Assembly (NCBI GenBank): GCA_965248175.1
Contig: OZ252093.1
Location: forward strand, 1,488,001 to 1,552,000
Origin: VXPQ01 sp965248175
GTDB taxonomy: Bacteria; Bacteroidota; Rhodothermia; Rhodothermales; VXPQ01
DNA length: 64,000 nt
Reading direction: 5' to 3'
This document shows positions 49,186 to 58,259 of the stretch, one piece after another. Each line of letters starts with the position of its first letter. Within the stretch, counting starts at the first letter, position 1. Position numbers and translations under genes: made by a program. The notes beneath the pieces are model-generated. The model was not told the DNA's origin. It searched no databases and saw nothing but the letters and a program-made list of their open reading frames with translations.

Positions 49186-52002
49186 TCAAAAATGATATTT
49201 TTCTCGTCTGCGACGGAATGCTTCTTCTGTTCCTTCCATTATGTCGAGAACAGCCTTGGTAACAGTTCCCTGATCAAGTCCACCGCAGGCAAGGACCTCT
49301 CCTTTGCCAGCATGTGCTTCAAACGCATACACCAGCTCAGCATCCCCATTCACCGGCAGATTGGCGTTATGTGTAGCCATGATCAGTTGGCGTTTTGATT
49401 TCACTTTGCGCAGCATCGGGATCAGCTCCCTGAACACAAAGTTGGAATCCAACTCATCTTCGGGTTGGTCGATGACAAGTGGCCCACCTTCCTGAGCCAG
49501 CAACAGAGCGAGAGCAGCGGTGTTGCGCTGACCATCGGAAAGTGAACCGTCAGCAATACTTCCCGCGGTCGAGCCGTCTGCCCGGAACAGCTTCATGTCG
49601 ACTGTGTCTTGCACCCGGGAACAGCGCAGCTTCTCCCAGCGCTCCGGATTGTCTCGAATATGTTGGAACAGATCTTTGGCGTTTCCGCCAAAATCCGACC
49701 CAACTGAGCCTTGCTCTGCATACAGGCGGTTATTCAGCACCTGCCATGGCGATTCAGCATCCTGGGCAACGAAAAGATCATAGAGTATCTGTCCGCAGCT
49801 ATCCCAGTTTTTGCCGAGGCGTGTTCGGCCGTCGGCGGGGGCAAAGCTCTGCCAGAGATCACGAAAATCCTTGTGGTCTTGCTGGTACTTTGCCGAAACC
49901 TCGATAAAACGCTCGCCGCCTTCGTTGAGAACTGCTAATTCATTGACATGTTTTGCAGCCTCCATCCGTTTCTGAAACTGATTGCGCCACACCCGATGCA
50001 ATTGCTTCATGAGCACCTCTGGGTTGCCAGCGGCGTCCTTAAGTCTTTGGATATCCGCAAGGGTCTCGTTAATCTCACGCTGTTTCTCGGCGCGGGATTG
50101 ATTGATCTCTTCCAGACGACCGACATCATCGGGCGTTAGTCCCTTATTCGTGCAGGCTTCGCGGAACTTGGCATCCGCTTGATTCAATTCTTCCTTGATA
50201 ACCGCCCATTCTGGATCATCCGATTTAAGGTTCTCTACAGTGGCATCGAAATCCTCAACGGCCTTGCGAATAGTCTTAGCCAGAGTGCTCTTGGCTGCTT
50301 TTACCTTTTCGTCAAACTGTTGGAACCAAGCGGCGTGCGGTGGATCTTCCAACTGAAACGGGACATGGGAGTCCATAACAATTTCGGCCAACTCGGCGAC
50401 ATCGGAAAACCGTTTGCCCGGTGTTCCGAGAAGACCATCAAGGTAATGGGTTTCCGCCTTGAGCTGCTGATGTCTGCGGGCATCCTCCTGAATCTCGCTG
50501 CGGGCTTGCCATTGCCGATCCAGTTCCTGATGTTCCTGCTGGAGCCGTTTGTACGCTTTGTCCAGTCCCTTGGCCCTGCGGAGGTTGGCAAACGACTCCT
50601 GAATCTGTAGATTGAGTCTGCTTTCCTGATTAGCCAGCACATCCAACTCGTTTTTGGTAAATCCGTCGACGAGGTCCAGTAAGCGCTGTGCCTGACGGAC
50701 GCTGCCATCGTCCGCTTTTGACTCGGTCAGGTGGTTAAGTTGTTGTTGGCTGTAAAAACGGATGGGAAGACTATTAAAAAATGTTTCCGGGTCGGCCAGC
50801 TCTCGGTCATGTACCGTCGGGCTGCCGTTTTGCCAGACAATGCGATCCTCGACACTATCTGCACTGACCCAGCACACCTCGAGTTCGACACCGGACGCAT
50901 TTAACGTATCGCGTATTCGTTCGATTCGTTCCTTGGTTCCGTTATCAAGGTCCTCGGCCTTGTCTTTGCCCAGAATGATTCGCAGGTACTCAAGCAAAGT
51001 CGATTTACCGCTACCACGACCACCGATCACGCAATTCATATTGGGCGAAAAATGCACCTCCTGGTCGACTAGGAACGCAACGTCCTTAATTGAGATAGAG
51101 CGGATCGTTGCATGTCGGGCACGCTTAGCCGGATGCGTATCTGCCGATACATCTTCCGGCAAAATGATGCGCGACTCATGATCCAAAAATGCCTGACGAA
51201 GAGACTCAATTGATGGCTCCGACATTTTAATCCATGAATATCGGTAGCCAATGCTATTGGGGGCCGGTTTCTGGTTCTCATCGTCTTCAACCAACTTCTT
51301 GTTGTCCGAGGACATCAATGTGGCGATGGGGCGAATGCGTCTCCACTCTTCATGACAGTCTTCACCGGAGCGGAAGAGTTTTTGAAACGCATGGCTCATT
51401 CGGCTTACAGGTTTAGGAACCTCGACAGCCAGAAGGTCAGGGTTTCGGTATTCCTCCTGTTGCAGCCACTCACTAATCTTGTCATTATCGAAAAGGCTAT
51501 TCTCAAAAACGTGAGGGACAATAACTATGCCGCGCGAAGACCCATCAGGATTGGCCTTCTGAACGATGCTCAAAACATCTGGAAGACGCTTCTCTGACTT
51601 TCCACCTTCGGTACGAGGCGGTCCAACACCGCATTCCGTAAGGATATGGTCAATGTCCTCAATGCTTGTTCCAGGTTCAAACAGACACAGAACATGCATG
51701 CCTTTGCCGACATCGGCCTCAAACTCAAACCCTGGGAATAGCGTGATTTTGTGGCTGAATTTACGTTCAATGTCCTCAAACGCTTCTTGCAAATGGGGAA
51801 TGAAATCCTTGCTGAGGAAGTTATGGTCGGTAATGCCCACCACATCCAGCTCTTTGAGATGACAGGCTTCGGCGAACGCTTTTGCTGCTTTAGCCTCTTG
51901 CCCTGGTACTAGGCGATCACCTTCCCAGTGACGAGTATCTCCAGGGGTTTGCATATGCAGGTCACACTTCAGCCAGCGCATTCCTTTGTACTGGGAAGTC
52001 AT
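49186..52002 (-). CDS. TrlF-type AAA/SMC-like ATPase with N-terminal PHP domain
   Basis: A 938-residue protein. Residues of about 8-300 form a PHP-type metallohydrolase domain: the first metal motif DLHMQT (His16) and VVGITDHNFL are typical, and GIVIVPHVFENS follows. Walker A GGRGSGKST is near residue 330, long coiled-coil arms run from about 470 to 740 (LQQEHQELDRQW ...), the ABC signature-like GSLSDGQRNTAALALLLA precedes Walker B PLVIDQPEDELDS near 845, and MATHNANLPVNGDAE supplies the switch His. The plan is that of SMC/Rad50-type ATPases joined to a hydrolase, as in TrlF-family proteins found in defence islands. Its start codon overlaps the stop of a methylase remnant (TAATG), so translation is coupled. 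Confidence 0.85.
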   Translation of the reverse strand: MTSQYKGMRWLKCDLHMQTPGDTRHWEGDRLVPGQEAKAAKAFAEACHLKELDVVGITDHNFLSKDFIPHLQEAFEDIERKFSHKITLFPGFEFEADVGKGMHVLCLFEPGTSIEDIDHILTECGVGPPRTEGGKSEKRLPDVLSIVQKANPDGSSRGIVIVPHVFENSLFDNDKISEWLQQEEYRNPDLLAVEVPKPVSRMSHAFQKLFRSGEDCHEEWRRIRPIATLMSSDNKKLVEDDENQKPAPNSIGYRYSWIKMSEPSIESLRQAFLDHESRIILPEDVSADTHPAKRARHATIRSISIKDVAFLVDQEVHFSPNMNCVIGGRGSGKSTLLEYLRIILGKDKAEDLDNGTKERIERIRDTLNASGVELEVCWVSADSVEDRIVWQNGSPTVHDRELADPETFFNSLPIRFYSQQQLNHLTESKADDGSVRQAQRLLDLVDGFTKNELDVLANQESRLNLQIQESFANLRRAKGLDKAYKRLQQEHQELDRQWQARSEIQEDARRHQQLKAETHYLDGLLGTPGKRFSDVAELAEIVMDSHVPFQLEDPPHAAWFQQFDEKVKAAKSTLAKTIRKAVEDFDATVENLKSDDPEWAVIKEELNQADAKFREACTNKGLTPDDVGRLEEINQSRAEKQREINETLADIQRLKDAAGNPEVLMKQLHRVWRNQFQKRMEAAKHVNELAVLNEGGERFIEVSAKYQQDHKDFRDLWQSFAPADGRTRLGKNWDSCGQILYDLFVAQDAESPWQVLNNRLYAEQGSVGSDFGGNAKDLFQHIRDNPERWEKLRCSRVQDTVDMKLFRADGSTAGSIADGSLSDGQRNTAALALLLAQEGGPLVIDQPEDELDSNFVFRELIPMLRKVKSKRQLIMATHNANLPVNGDAELVYAFEAHAGKGEVLACGGLDQGTVTKAVLDIMEGTEEAFRRRREKYHF

Positions 52003-52220
52003 TAGGCGGCCTCCCGCACAACGCGTTTCTTGGCCAATCTTAGGTGGTGATCATTCATGTGGTTGCTATTGAAAACGTGATACCAAGGGGGGATGTTGAA
52101 GCGCACGCCGTCACGCCAGCCGATGGACTGTTTTTCCAGGGACTTCCAGCGCACGAAAATGTCGTAGGGCTCTTGGCCTTTGAGGATATGCTCCAACTTT
52201 TCTTTTGCTCCTCTGCGGAA
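52002..52220 (-). pseudogene. C-terminal remnant of a large defence methyltransferase (PglX-like)
   Basis: The frame reads KEKLEHILKGQEPYDIFVRW, then KSLEKQSIGWRDGVRFN, then PPWYHVFNSNHMNDHHLRLA and the stop. The pattern PYDIFVRWKxLxxQxIGW ... DGVRxNI ... WYHxFxxxxxNDHHLxLAxK is that of the C-terminal tail of large adenine methylases such as BREX PglX or related restriction enzymes; segments present in full-length proteins are missing between DGVRFNI and PPWYH. Nothing upstream continues the gene, because L,D-transpeptidase coding ends at 52240. Its stop overlaps the trlF start, so the tail probably kept the coupling after the rest was lost. Family assignment is tentative. Confidence 0.5.
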
Positions 52221-52239
52221 ACCATGCTTGCAGCCCCCT

Positions 52240-52989
52240 TCACTCCACCAGCACGGGAGTGCCGACATGCACCATCTCCCATAACCGGTCGAGCACCCGG
52301 TCGGTTATGGCTATACATCCTTCCGTCCAGTTCACGCCGCTCCCTGTGCCGTTGCCGTGGATTGCGATACCTCCCCCCAGCAATGTGTTCATCGGGGGTA
52401 CCCCGATCGTCTCTTCCGCCTCCACAATAGCCTGGTATTCCTCTTCGGTGATCAGGCCGGATCTGATTCCCCGTTCGGCGTCTTCCGCCGCAGGGTAGTT
52501 AAGAAGAAGACCCTTATAGAACTTGCTGTCCGAGTTTTTCGCCACGATATGAAAGCTCCCTTCGGGCGTACGCCAGTGATCGGGCTCCAGAGGACCGCCT
52601 CTTCGCTCCTTGTCCGTGATGGCATTGAGAGCCAGATCGACCGGAACACGTAACGCCAACTCCGTTCCCCGGTACGCAAAAAGCATTTGCCGCTTCTTGG
52701 AAATGCGGAGCCACACATTGGATACGGATTCCTCGGGCACGAAGCCGGTAACGTCATCCATCGTTCTGACATGCAGCCACCCGTCTTGCGCATCCAGCAT
52801 GAAGAGCGGCTCTTGCAGAGCGAGCGGACGAAAATCGGGCAAAGGCGCTGTCCGGTCCGGACGTGCGTATAGCGTGCCGTCCCTTTCGATGGAGTAGTAG
52901 AGTGAGGGCGAAGCGTCCCTGTCTGGAGGAGTGATCCCGGATACCCCAAAAACCAACGCAAAAAAGATCGGAAAGAGTGCGGGCGTCAT
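52240..52989 (-). CDS. L,D-transpeptidase (YkuD family), SH3-like N terminus
   Basis: A 249-residue periplasmic enzyme that forms 3-3 cross-links or attaches proteins to peptidoglycan. The catalytic segment IAIHGNGTGSGVNWTEGCIAI carries the conserved His and Cys of the YkuD fold. The N terminus (MTPALFPIFFALVFGVSG) is a signal peptide, and residues of about 30-90 resemble a bacterial SH3-like module (LYARPDRTAPLPDFRPLALQEPLF). It starts two bases past the fabI stop (52992), so it is co-transcribed with fabI. The neighbour downstream is the truncated defence gene. Confidence 0.88.
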   Translation of the reverse strand: MTPALFPIFFALVFGVSGITPPDRDASPSLYYSIERDGTLYARPDRTAPLPDFRPLALQEPLFMLDAQDGWLHVRTMDDVTGFVPEESVSNVWLRISKKRQMLFAYRGTELALRVPVDLALNAITDKERRGGPLEPDHWRTPEGSFHIVAKNSDSKFYKGLLLNYPAAEDAERGIRSGLITEEEYQAIVEAEETIGVPPMNTLLGGGIAIHGNGTGSGVNWTEGCIAITDRVLDRLWEMVHVGTPVLVE

Positions 52990-52991
52990 TC

Positions 52992-53816
52992 TTACTGTCC
53001 CGGAGGAAATGCTTTCGCAAGCCCCTCGACGACTTCGTCCGAAATGCCCATGGCGCTGAAGCCCCCGTCGTGATACAGCGTCTGCATGGTCACCATGCGG
53101 GTGTAGTCGCTCAGGAGCGTGACGGTATAATCCGCGCAACTTGCCGCATCCGCGTTACCGAGCGGGGAAATCCGCTCCGCGAATTCGAACATCGCCTCGA
53201 ATCCGTCAATCCCCGATCCCGCCACAGTGCGGGTCGGGCTCTGCGAAAGCGTGTTGATGCGAATGCCCCGCTTGCCCAGCCGGTAGCCGAACGAACGCGC
53301 AATGCTTTCCAGCAGCGCCTTGGCGTCGCCCATTTCGGAATACTTCGAAAACACGCGCTGGGCGCCGATGTACGTGAGCGCGACGATGGAGGAGCCATCC
53401 GCGAGGACGCCGGCTTCGAGCGCATGATGCACGATCCGGTGCAGGCTGATGGCGGAAATATCCAGCGTTTTCTGGTACCACGCGTACTTGAGTTCCGGAT
53501 ACGGTACGTTCTTTCGCAGATTGACGCCCATTCCGATGGAATGCACGATAAAATCGAGCGGGCCGTCTTCCTTGACCTGCGCATACAGTGCGGTCAGGTC
53601 GTCGTCGCTGGTGGCGTCTGCCCACATGACGCGGCTCCCGGTTTGTTCGGCCAGACTGTTCAGCGTGCCCAGGCGCCGGGCCACCGGCGCGTTCGAAAGA
53701 ACGAGAGACGCTCCTTCCCGGTGCGCGGCTTCCGCAATAGCCCACCCGATGCTCTGATCGTTGAGGGCGCCGAAGACAAGCCCCTTTTTCCCTTGCAATA
53801 ACCCGTTTCCGGTCAT
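52992..53816 (-). CDS. fabI: enoyl-[acyl-carrier-protein] reductase (NADH)
   Basis: Catalyses the last reduction in each fatty-acid elongation cycle. It has 274 residues. The FabI signature is present: QSIGWAIA near residue 21, and the catalytic Tyr-x6-Lys is Y159 and K166 in KYSEMGDAK, with the second conserved Tyr at 149 (LTYIG). The nucleotide-binding loop begins GALNDQSIGWAIA. The C terminus carries FAERISPLGNADAASCADYTVTLLSDYTRMVTMQTLYHDGG. It starts an operon with L,D-transpeptidase and is divergent from the lipoprotein gene at 53974. Confidence 0.95.
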   Translation of the reverse strand: MTGNGLLQGKKGLVFGALNDQSIGWAIAEAAHREGASLVLSNAPVARRLGTLNSLAEQTGSRVMWADATSDDDLTALYAQVKEDGPLDFIVHSIGMGVNLRKNVPYPELKYAWYQKTLDISAISLHRIVHHALEAGVLADGSSIVALTYIGAQRVFSKYSEMGDAKALLESIARSFGYRLGKRGIRINTLSQSPTRTVAGSGIDGFEAMFEFAERISPLGNADAASCADYTVTLLSDYTRMVTMQTLYHDGGFSAMGISDEVVEGLAKAFPPGQ

Positions 53817-53973
53817 CTTCCTGTTGATTATGCGTACTATATTGTCGAGGAATTTTCGCTCGCTTCCAGAATGCGCGGCGCATGCAGCATAACCGGATGC
53901 GCGCCTGAAATGTAGGAATCGGAGGTCTTATTCGCTACTGTATACGCTCTTGCCCGGTTTTTCCCGCTGTGTC

Positions 53974-54861
53974 ATGCCGCATTTGATGTCCCGCTCGTTC
54001 CTGTCTGTCCGGACAATACTGTCCCCGCGGCGGGTTGCGTATGCGCCGGCGCTCGCATGGGGCGTGTGCCTGTTATGCCTTGTGTCGGGATGTGCGGACC
54101 GGAAACCGCCGCTCGCTCCGCTGACGCCGGCGGAATCGGCCGCTGCCGATTCCATTGCTGTCTTGCTGGAGCGCATCGACGAGACGGCGCTCCGCTCCGC
54201 CTTCCAGACCGTTTCGACCCATGCGCACACGCAACGAATCCGCACCGAGCAATTCGACGAGGGCGGTACGCTCCTTGCTTCCCGCGAACAAGAAGTGCGG
54301 CACGACGTGGAAGGCGCGCGCACGATCCACTCGGAAACTTCCGGAACGTTCGATTTCGGATACCTGCGCCGTTTCGTTTCAGCGGACGACGATCTGCCGG
54401 CATCCGGGCTTGCCGCATCCGATCTTCCGGAGTATGTCATTCCCGACGATCCGCCGTATGCCGCAGCCCGGAACCGGGAAGCCTGGCGGTACGAATTCGC
54501 CCCCGACTCCATGCTGTTCGCCCGCCCTGTGCGGGTCGTTCGGATCACCACTCGCCCGGGTTTCGAAGCATCCCGGTCCATCCGGCGCGTACGCCTGTAT
54601 CTCGACCGGGCCTCGGATCGTCTCGTCGGCATATACATCGAGCGCGTGCATGCCGCGTTGTGGTTCCGGGAGGAAAGCGCCTTTTTCCTGAGTGTAGATC
54701 GGCTTCCTTCCGGGACATGGGCGCCGGGCAATGCCCGTTTCGAAACGCGCATCAAGTTCCTGCTGCGTCCTGCGCAGCGTTTCCGGAGCGCCACGGAGTA
54801 CTACGATTTCCGGGAAATGGATCAGGCGTCGAATTATGACGGCCCGGCCCGAACCGGTTGA
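53974..54861 (+). CDS. hypothetical lipoprotein (295 aa)
   Basis: A predicted lipoprotein: the N-terminal hydrophobic stretch WGVCLLCLVSGC ends in a lipobox Cys. The mature part is beta-rich, with DSIAVLLERIDETALRSAFQTV, RYEFAPDSMLFARPVRVVRITTRPG and VGIYIERVHAALWFREESAFFLSVDRLPSGTWAPGNARFETRIKFLLR. The overall pattern recalls the LolA/outer-membrane-lipoprotein-like proteins seen in this phylum, but I cannot identify a family with confidence. Start candidates are 53974 and 53986 (ATG) and 53950 (TTG). Confidence 0.78.
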   Translation: MPHLMSRSFLSVRTILSPRRVAYAPALAWGVCLLCLVSGCADRKPPLAPLTPAESAAADSIAVLLERIDETALRSAFQTVSTHAHTQRIRTEQFDEGGTLLASREQEVRHDVEGARTIHSETSGTFDFGYLRRFVSADDDLPASGLAASDLPEYVIPDDPPYAAARNREAWRYEFAPDSMLFARPVRVVRITTRPGFEASRSIRRVRLYLDRASDRLVGIYIERVHAALWFREESAFFLSVDRLPSGTWAPGNARFETRIKFLLRPAQRFRSATEYYDFREMDQASNYDGPARTG

Positions 54862-54960
54862 ACGTCCGCAAAAGACTGATGCGGCATGGGGCGCTCCTTA
54901 GGCAAGCAACCGCATCGTATTTTATGATGGCCCCTCGTCATCTCTCCCGGTATTGCTACC

Positions 54961-55806
54961 ATGCGCCATGTCGTCACGCCCCCGTGCGAGGTAACAAGCG
55001 GACCCGCCCATGAGGCCCGCAGCCTGCTCGGCGAGCAGTACGCCGGGCGGCAAGGCTATATCGGGAAGGAAATCCGTTCCTACGACGCCGTGACCTCCAC
55101 GAACAACCTTGCGCTGGATTGGGCCGCCGCGGGAGCGCCGGCCGGGGCGGTCGTATACGCAGAGCTCCAGACGAAAGGGCGAGGACGTATGGGGCGCGCG
55201 TGGTCGGCGCGCAGCGGTCTCAACCTGACCTTTTCCGTGGTCCTGCGCCCGGTGCTGGCGCCCGACCGCTGGAATCTCATTACGATGGCTGCCTGCGTAG
55301 CCGCGGCGGAAGCTATCGACGGCTTTACGGCGCCGGTATGCACGCAGATAAAATGGCCCAATGACATCCTGATCGACGACAGGAAATGCTGCGGGATGTT
55401 GCTGGAATCCGCTGGAGCGGGTCAGGCGTCCGCCGCATCGCGCGCCGTTATTCTCGGCATGGGCATAAACGTCAACGAGGATACTTTTCCACCCGACATC
55501 GAACACCAGGCGACATCGCTTTTGCTGGCCACCGGGCGCCCGATCCACCGCGCCCATCTGCTCGCTACCGTATTCGATCGCCTCGAAAAAGCGCTTGATC
55601 GTCTCGAAGAAGATGCCCTCGCTGTGGAGAAGCGGTACATGCGCCGTATGTACAATCTGAATGCCCCGGTGGAACTTCGCTTTGCACACGGGAACGGTTC
55701 CGTGCAGGGCATTGTAGCGGGGTTGGGGGAGACCGGCGGCCTTCTGCTCGCTACCGACGAAGGCATACGGACGTTTCATGCCGGCGAAGTAACCGTTGCG
55801 CGCTGA
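54961..55806 (+). CDS. birA: biotin--[acetyl-CoA-carboxylase] ligase (monofunctional)
   Basis: Activates biotin as biotinyl-AMP and transfers it to the carrier protein of biotin-dependent carboxylases. It has 281 residues. The biotin/ATP-binding loop is KGRGRMGRAW and the central KWPNDI(LI) motif carries the catalytic Lys (about residue 125). No helix-turn-helix domain precedes the catalytic part, so this is a class I ligase with no repressor function. A C-terminal SH3-like domain (RFAHGNGSVQGIVAGLGETGGLLL) is present. coaX follows after 14 bp, a common pairing. Confidence 0.94.
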   Translation: MRHVVTPPCEVTSGPAHEARSLLGEQYAGRQGYIGKEIRSYDAVTSTNNLALDWAAAGAPAGAVVYAELQTKGRGRMGRAWSARSGLNLTFSVVLRPVLAPDRWNLITMAACVAAAEAIDGFTAPVCTQIKWPNDILIDDRKCCGMLLESAGAGQASAASRAVILGMGINVNEDTFPPDIEHQATSLLLATGRPIHRAHLLATVFDRLEKALDRLEEDALAVEKRYMRRMYNLNAPVELRFAHGNGSVQGIVAGLGETGGLLLATDEGIRTFHAGEVTVAR

Positions 55807-55820
55807 CATACCCGTAACTC

Positions 55821-56606
55821 ATGTGGTTCACATTCGACATAGGCAACAGCGCCATCAAGGGCGGGGCGTTCGATGGGGGGCGGATGCATCACGTGTTCTC
55901 GCTGCCGCACGATCCCGGAGGGATGGAAGCCGGGCTGGACGAGGCGATAAACCGGGTGCGTACTGCCGGAAACGCCATTGACCGGACCGGCATAGCGTCC
56001 GTCGTGCCGGATTCGGCCGCATGTCTGACCCGCCTGTTACAGGATCGGGGCCATACTCCTGTGCAAATCCGCTCCGCGATGCGGTTGCCGTTCCGGCTTG
56101 ACGCTGCCAGCCCGGAAACGCTGGGAGTCGACCGCCTTGCCGCCGCCGCGGCTGCCTGGGTCGAATACGGAAAATCGTCGGAGAACGGCGATCCCCGCCA
56201 CGTGATCGTCATTGATGCGGGCAGTGCCGTCACATGCGAGGTCATACACCGGAGCGGCGTCTATGCCGGGGGCACGATCGGCCCTGGACCGGAACTTGCC
56301 CTGAGTGCATTGCACCGCGGCACGGCGCAGCTTCCCGGCGTTGCTCCGGAGTGGCCGCCCACGCTTGTCGGCCGGTCGACGGCCGAGGCCATGCAATCCG
56401 GAATCATGTACGGGTTTGTCGAAGGCGTACGTGGGCTCCTCCGCCGAATCCGGGAAACCTTGCAGGGGGAGGCTTTTGCGGTTGTTACCGGCGGATGGAG
56501 TCACCTGCTCGCAGAACAGGCGCCGGAGATTGATCGGGCGGACGAATATCTTGTACTGAAAGGCGTGCGCCTTCTCATGGCGCTGAACGAGGCGGAAACA
56601 GGGTAG
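55821..56606 (+). CDS. coaX: type III pantothenate kinase
   Basis: Phosphorylates pantothenate, the first step to coenzyme A; type III enzymes are feedback-insensitive and need a monovalent cation. The N-terminal P-loop-like DIGNSAIKGG (residues 6-15) is the ASKHA ATP-binding motif. GVDRLAAAAAAW and VIVIDAGSAVTCEVI (second Asp) and YAGGTIGPG complete the signature. 261 residues is normal. Operon with birA. Confidence 0.93.
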   Translation: MWFTFDIGNSAIKGGAFDGGRMHHVFSLPHDPGGMEAGLDEAINRVRTAGNAIDRTGIASVVPDSAACLTRLLQDRGHTPVQIRSAMRLPFRLDAASPETLGVDRLAAAAAAWVEYGKSSENGDPRHVIVIDAGSAVTCEVIHRSGVYAGGTIGPGPELALSALHRGTAQLPGVAPEWPPTLVGRSTAEAMQSGIMYGFVEGVRGLLRRIRETLQGEAFAVVTGGWSHLLAEQAPEIDRADEYLVLKGVRLLMALNEAETG

Positions 56607-56638
56607 CACCACTATGCGCCGGCTGCACCGGCATGCAC

Positions 56639-57451
56639 TCAGGCGCGCCTCACGAAGGTAACCTTGATTTCCTTCAATGCTGCATTTTCTGTCGTCCCGT
56701 CCGGGTCGTACGCATATCCGTCCGGGTGCGTCCACTCCAGCAAAGGCTCCAGCTCTTCCAGCGATTCACGCACAATGAAATTGACCAGTTTCCCCCTGAG
56801 CGGCGCCACGTTTGCACCCGGTTCTTTGCGTGTTCCGTTCTTTTCGTCGTAGAACTTTACGCGTACGATCTGCGCATAACTGTGGTCGTCTTCCCAGGCA
56901 GCAAGGTGCGAATCGGGCAGCATATCCCATACGAATGCGTCGGCGATAGTCCGGTTGAGGGCAGGGCTGACGACGGGACGCCAGAAATCGGTCAGCGCAC
57001 CGATATTCGGCACCTCCGATTCGATGGACAGCCGGTGATCGGGAATAAGATCATCCGGGCGTAACAGTCCGAACAATCCAGAGAAAATGACACCGCTTTC
57101 AAGCAGGCGACGTTGCGCTCCGGTGGGCAATCCCGGGAAATCCATGGCTTCGTACATCACGCCTGGACTGAAGCGATCCAGCGCAGCCATAAGCGGCGCA
57201 TCGTAGATCTCCCGATTCAGACTGATTGCCTGCGCGAGATATTCTCCGTTGGCCGCAAACAACTCTTCGAGATTACCTCCTGCTTCGATGGCCTTCTGCA
57301 CGGCGCCGATGATCTTCCGGCGTTCGACGTTCAATTCGTTGAAGTAGTTGAACGTGTTCGGCGTGCGGTAGTCGAACATGTCCGGAACGAAAGGATTCCC
57401 CCCCGGTTGCGATTTTTCGGAAGTTGGTAGAAGGATTGAAAAGTTCGGCAT
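56639..57451 (-). CDS. yaaA: peroxide stress protein YaaA / UPF0246 family
   Basis: A 270-residue protein of the YaaA (DUF328) family, which limits intracellular iron and protects against peroxide. Family blocks: LLPTSEKSQPGG, the GVIFSGLFGLLRPDDLIPDHRLSIESEVP region, and the conserved C-terminal KFYDEK...KLVNFIVRES. The basic residues near SEKS and the KLVNF segment match the DNA-binding, helix-hairpin-helix-type fold reported for the family. Convergent with coaX. Confidence 0.88.
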   Translation of the reverse strand: MPNFSILLPTSEKSQPGGNPFVPDMFDYRTPNTFNYFNELNVERRKIIGAVQKAIEAGGNLEELFAANGEYLAQAISLNREIYDAPLMAALDRFSPGVMYEAMDFPGLPTGAQRRLLESGVIFSGLFGLLRPDDLIPDHRLSIESEVPNIGALTDFWRPVVSPALNRTIADAFVWDMLPDSHLAAWEDDHSYAQIVRVKFYDEKNGTRKEPGANVAPLRGKLVNFIVRESLEELEPLLEWTHPDGYAYDPDGTTENAALKEIKVTFVRRA

Positions 57452-57506
57452 GAGACAGGAAGTGCGCCGGCGGAGTGCATGGCGCCGGGGACCCTAATAG
57501 TATTGT

Positions 57507-57842
57507 TTATCTTTCCTCTTCGGAAGAAGGCGAGGAAGCGCCCCGGGCGTCTCCAAGCAGCGCGTCTATTTCGTCCCGGATCCGGCGAGCTTCCTCCTCG
57601 GCATCCTCAACGAGTCGATTCCCCGTGCGGCGCGCTTCACTGTCGAGTTCCGGGCTGGAGAAGTCCTCAACGACCGATCCGATCCGATCCGCCAGCGTTT
57701 CCAGTTGATAAACAAGGCGGCGGCGCAGCTTCCGCCCTTCCCCCGGCGCAAGTAGAAGTCCGACAGCAAACCCTGCGGATACACCGGCTATCAGGGCCCA
57801 TGCCCCTGCTCGAACGATATTACTCAATGTGTAGTGTTTCAT
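57507..57842 (-). CDS. YtxH domain-containing protein
   Basis: A 111-residue single-pass membrane protein. The helix AWALIAGVSAGFAVGLLLAPGEGRKLRRRL matches the YtxH signature (GxxxGxxxGLLLAPxxG...R). It is followed by an acidic amphipathic coiled-coil (DSEARRTGNRLVEDAEEEARRIRDEIDALL). YtxH proteins are often stress-related; the precise function is unknown. It begins 30 bp before the mS38-like gene on the same strand. Confidence 0.83.
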   Translation of the reverse strand: MKHYTLSNIVRAGAWALIAGVSAGFAVGLLLAPGEGRKLRRRLVYQLETLADRIGSVVEDFSSPELDSEARRTGNRLVEDAEEEARRIRDEIDALLGDARGASSPSSEEER

Positions 57843-57871
57843 TCGATGTGTGCTCAGGTCAAGCCCGACGT

Positions 57872-57967
57872 TTATCTTCCTTTCTTCTTGTGGCGATTCT
57901 TCCGAAGCCGTTTTTTCCTTTTGTGGGTAGCGATCTTGTGTCGCTTGCGTTTACGTCCACATGGCAT
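57872..57967 (-). CDS. AURKAIP1/COX24 (mS38/bS22-like) small ribosomal protein, 31 aa
   Basis: The frame from the ATG at 57967 encodes 31 residues, more than half Lys, Arg or His, with the block GRKRKRHKIATHKRKKRLRK and a C-terminal NRHKKKG. This is the bacterial AURKAIP1/COX24-domain peptide, related to mitochondrial mS38 and mycobacterial bS22, which lies at the decoding region of the small subunit. At under 100 bp it would be missed by most length filters. The start is supported by a good match of the whole peptide to the family. Confidence 0.82.
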   Translation of the reverse strand: MPCGRKRKRHKIATHKRKKRLRKNRHKKKGR

Positions 57968-58259
57968 AATGACAATCTCCTGTCGTAAATACGGTAGTAG
58001 TGTTTAGCAGCGTGTTTACAGGGTTCCTGCGAGGTAAACAAATACCTACACGGAGCGACGTGCAAAGTTCCGATCCGGCAAGCCAGGACCCGGCCGGAAT
58101 GCGAGACATCCCGGGCAATGCTTGGGGAAAATACTTTCCGACACTCCTGCGCCGGCACTCCACGAATGGGCAACAGCAAGAGGGGCGCAGAGCCATTTTT
58201 ATTGAAAAGCTTTACGCCGTATCTTAACAAAATGTTGCGAGTCATTGAATGCAGGCTGC
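57968..58259. other. intergenic stretch, no gene recognised
   Basis: This gap separates the divergent mS38-like and hydrolase genes and should hold both promoters. A small imperfect repeat (GTTTAC/GTAAAC, around 58012-58044) is the only structure I see. Confidence 0.4.

Noticed and set aside
54073..54330. Antisense frames inside the lipoprotein gene
   Set aside because: They are shadows of the plus-strand gene, which has the signal peptide and normal codon pattern.
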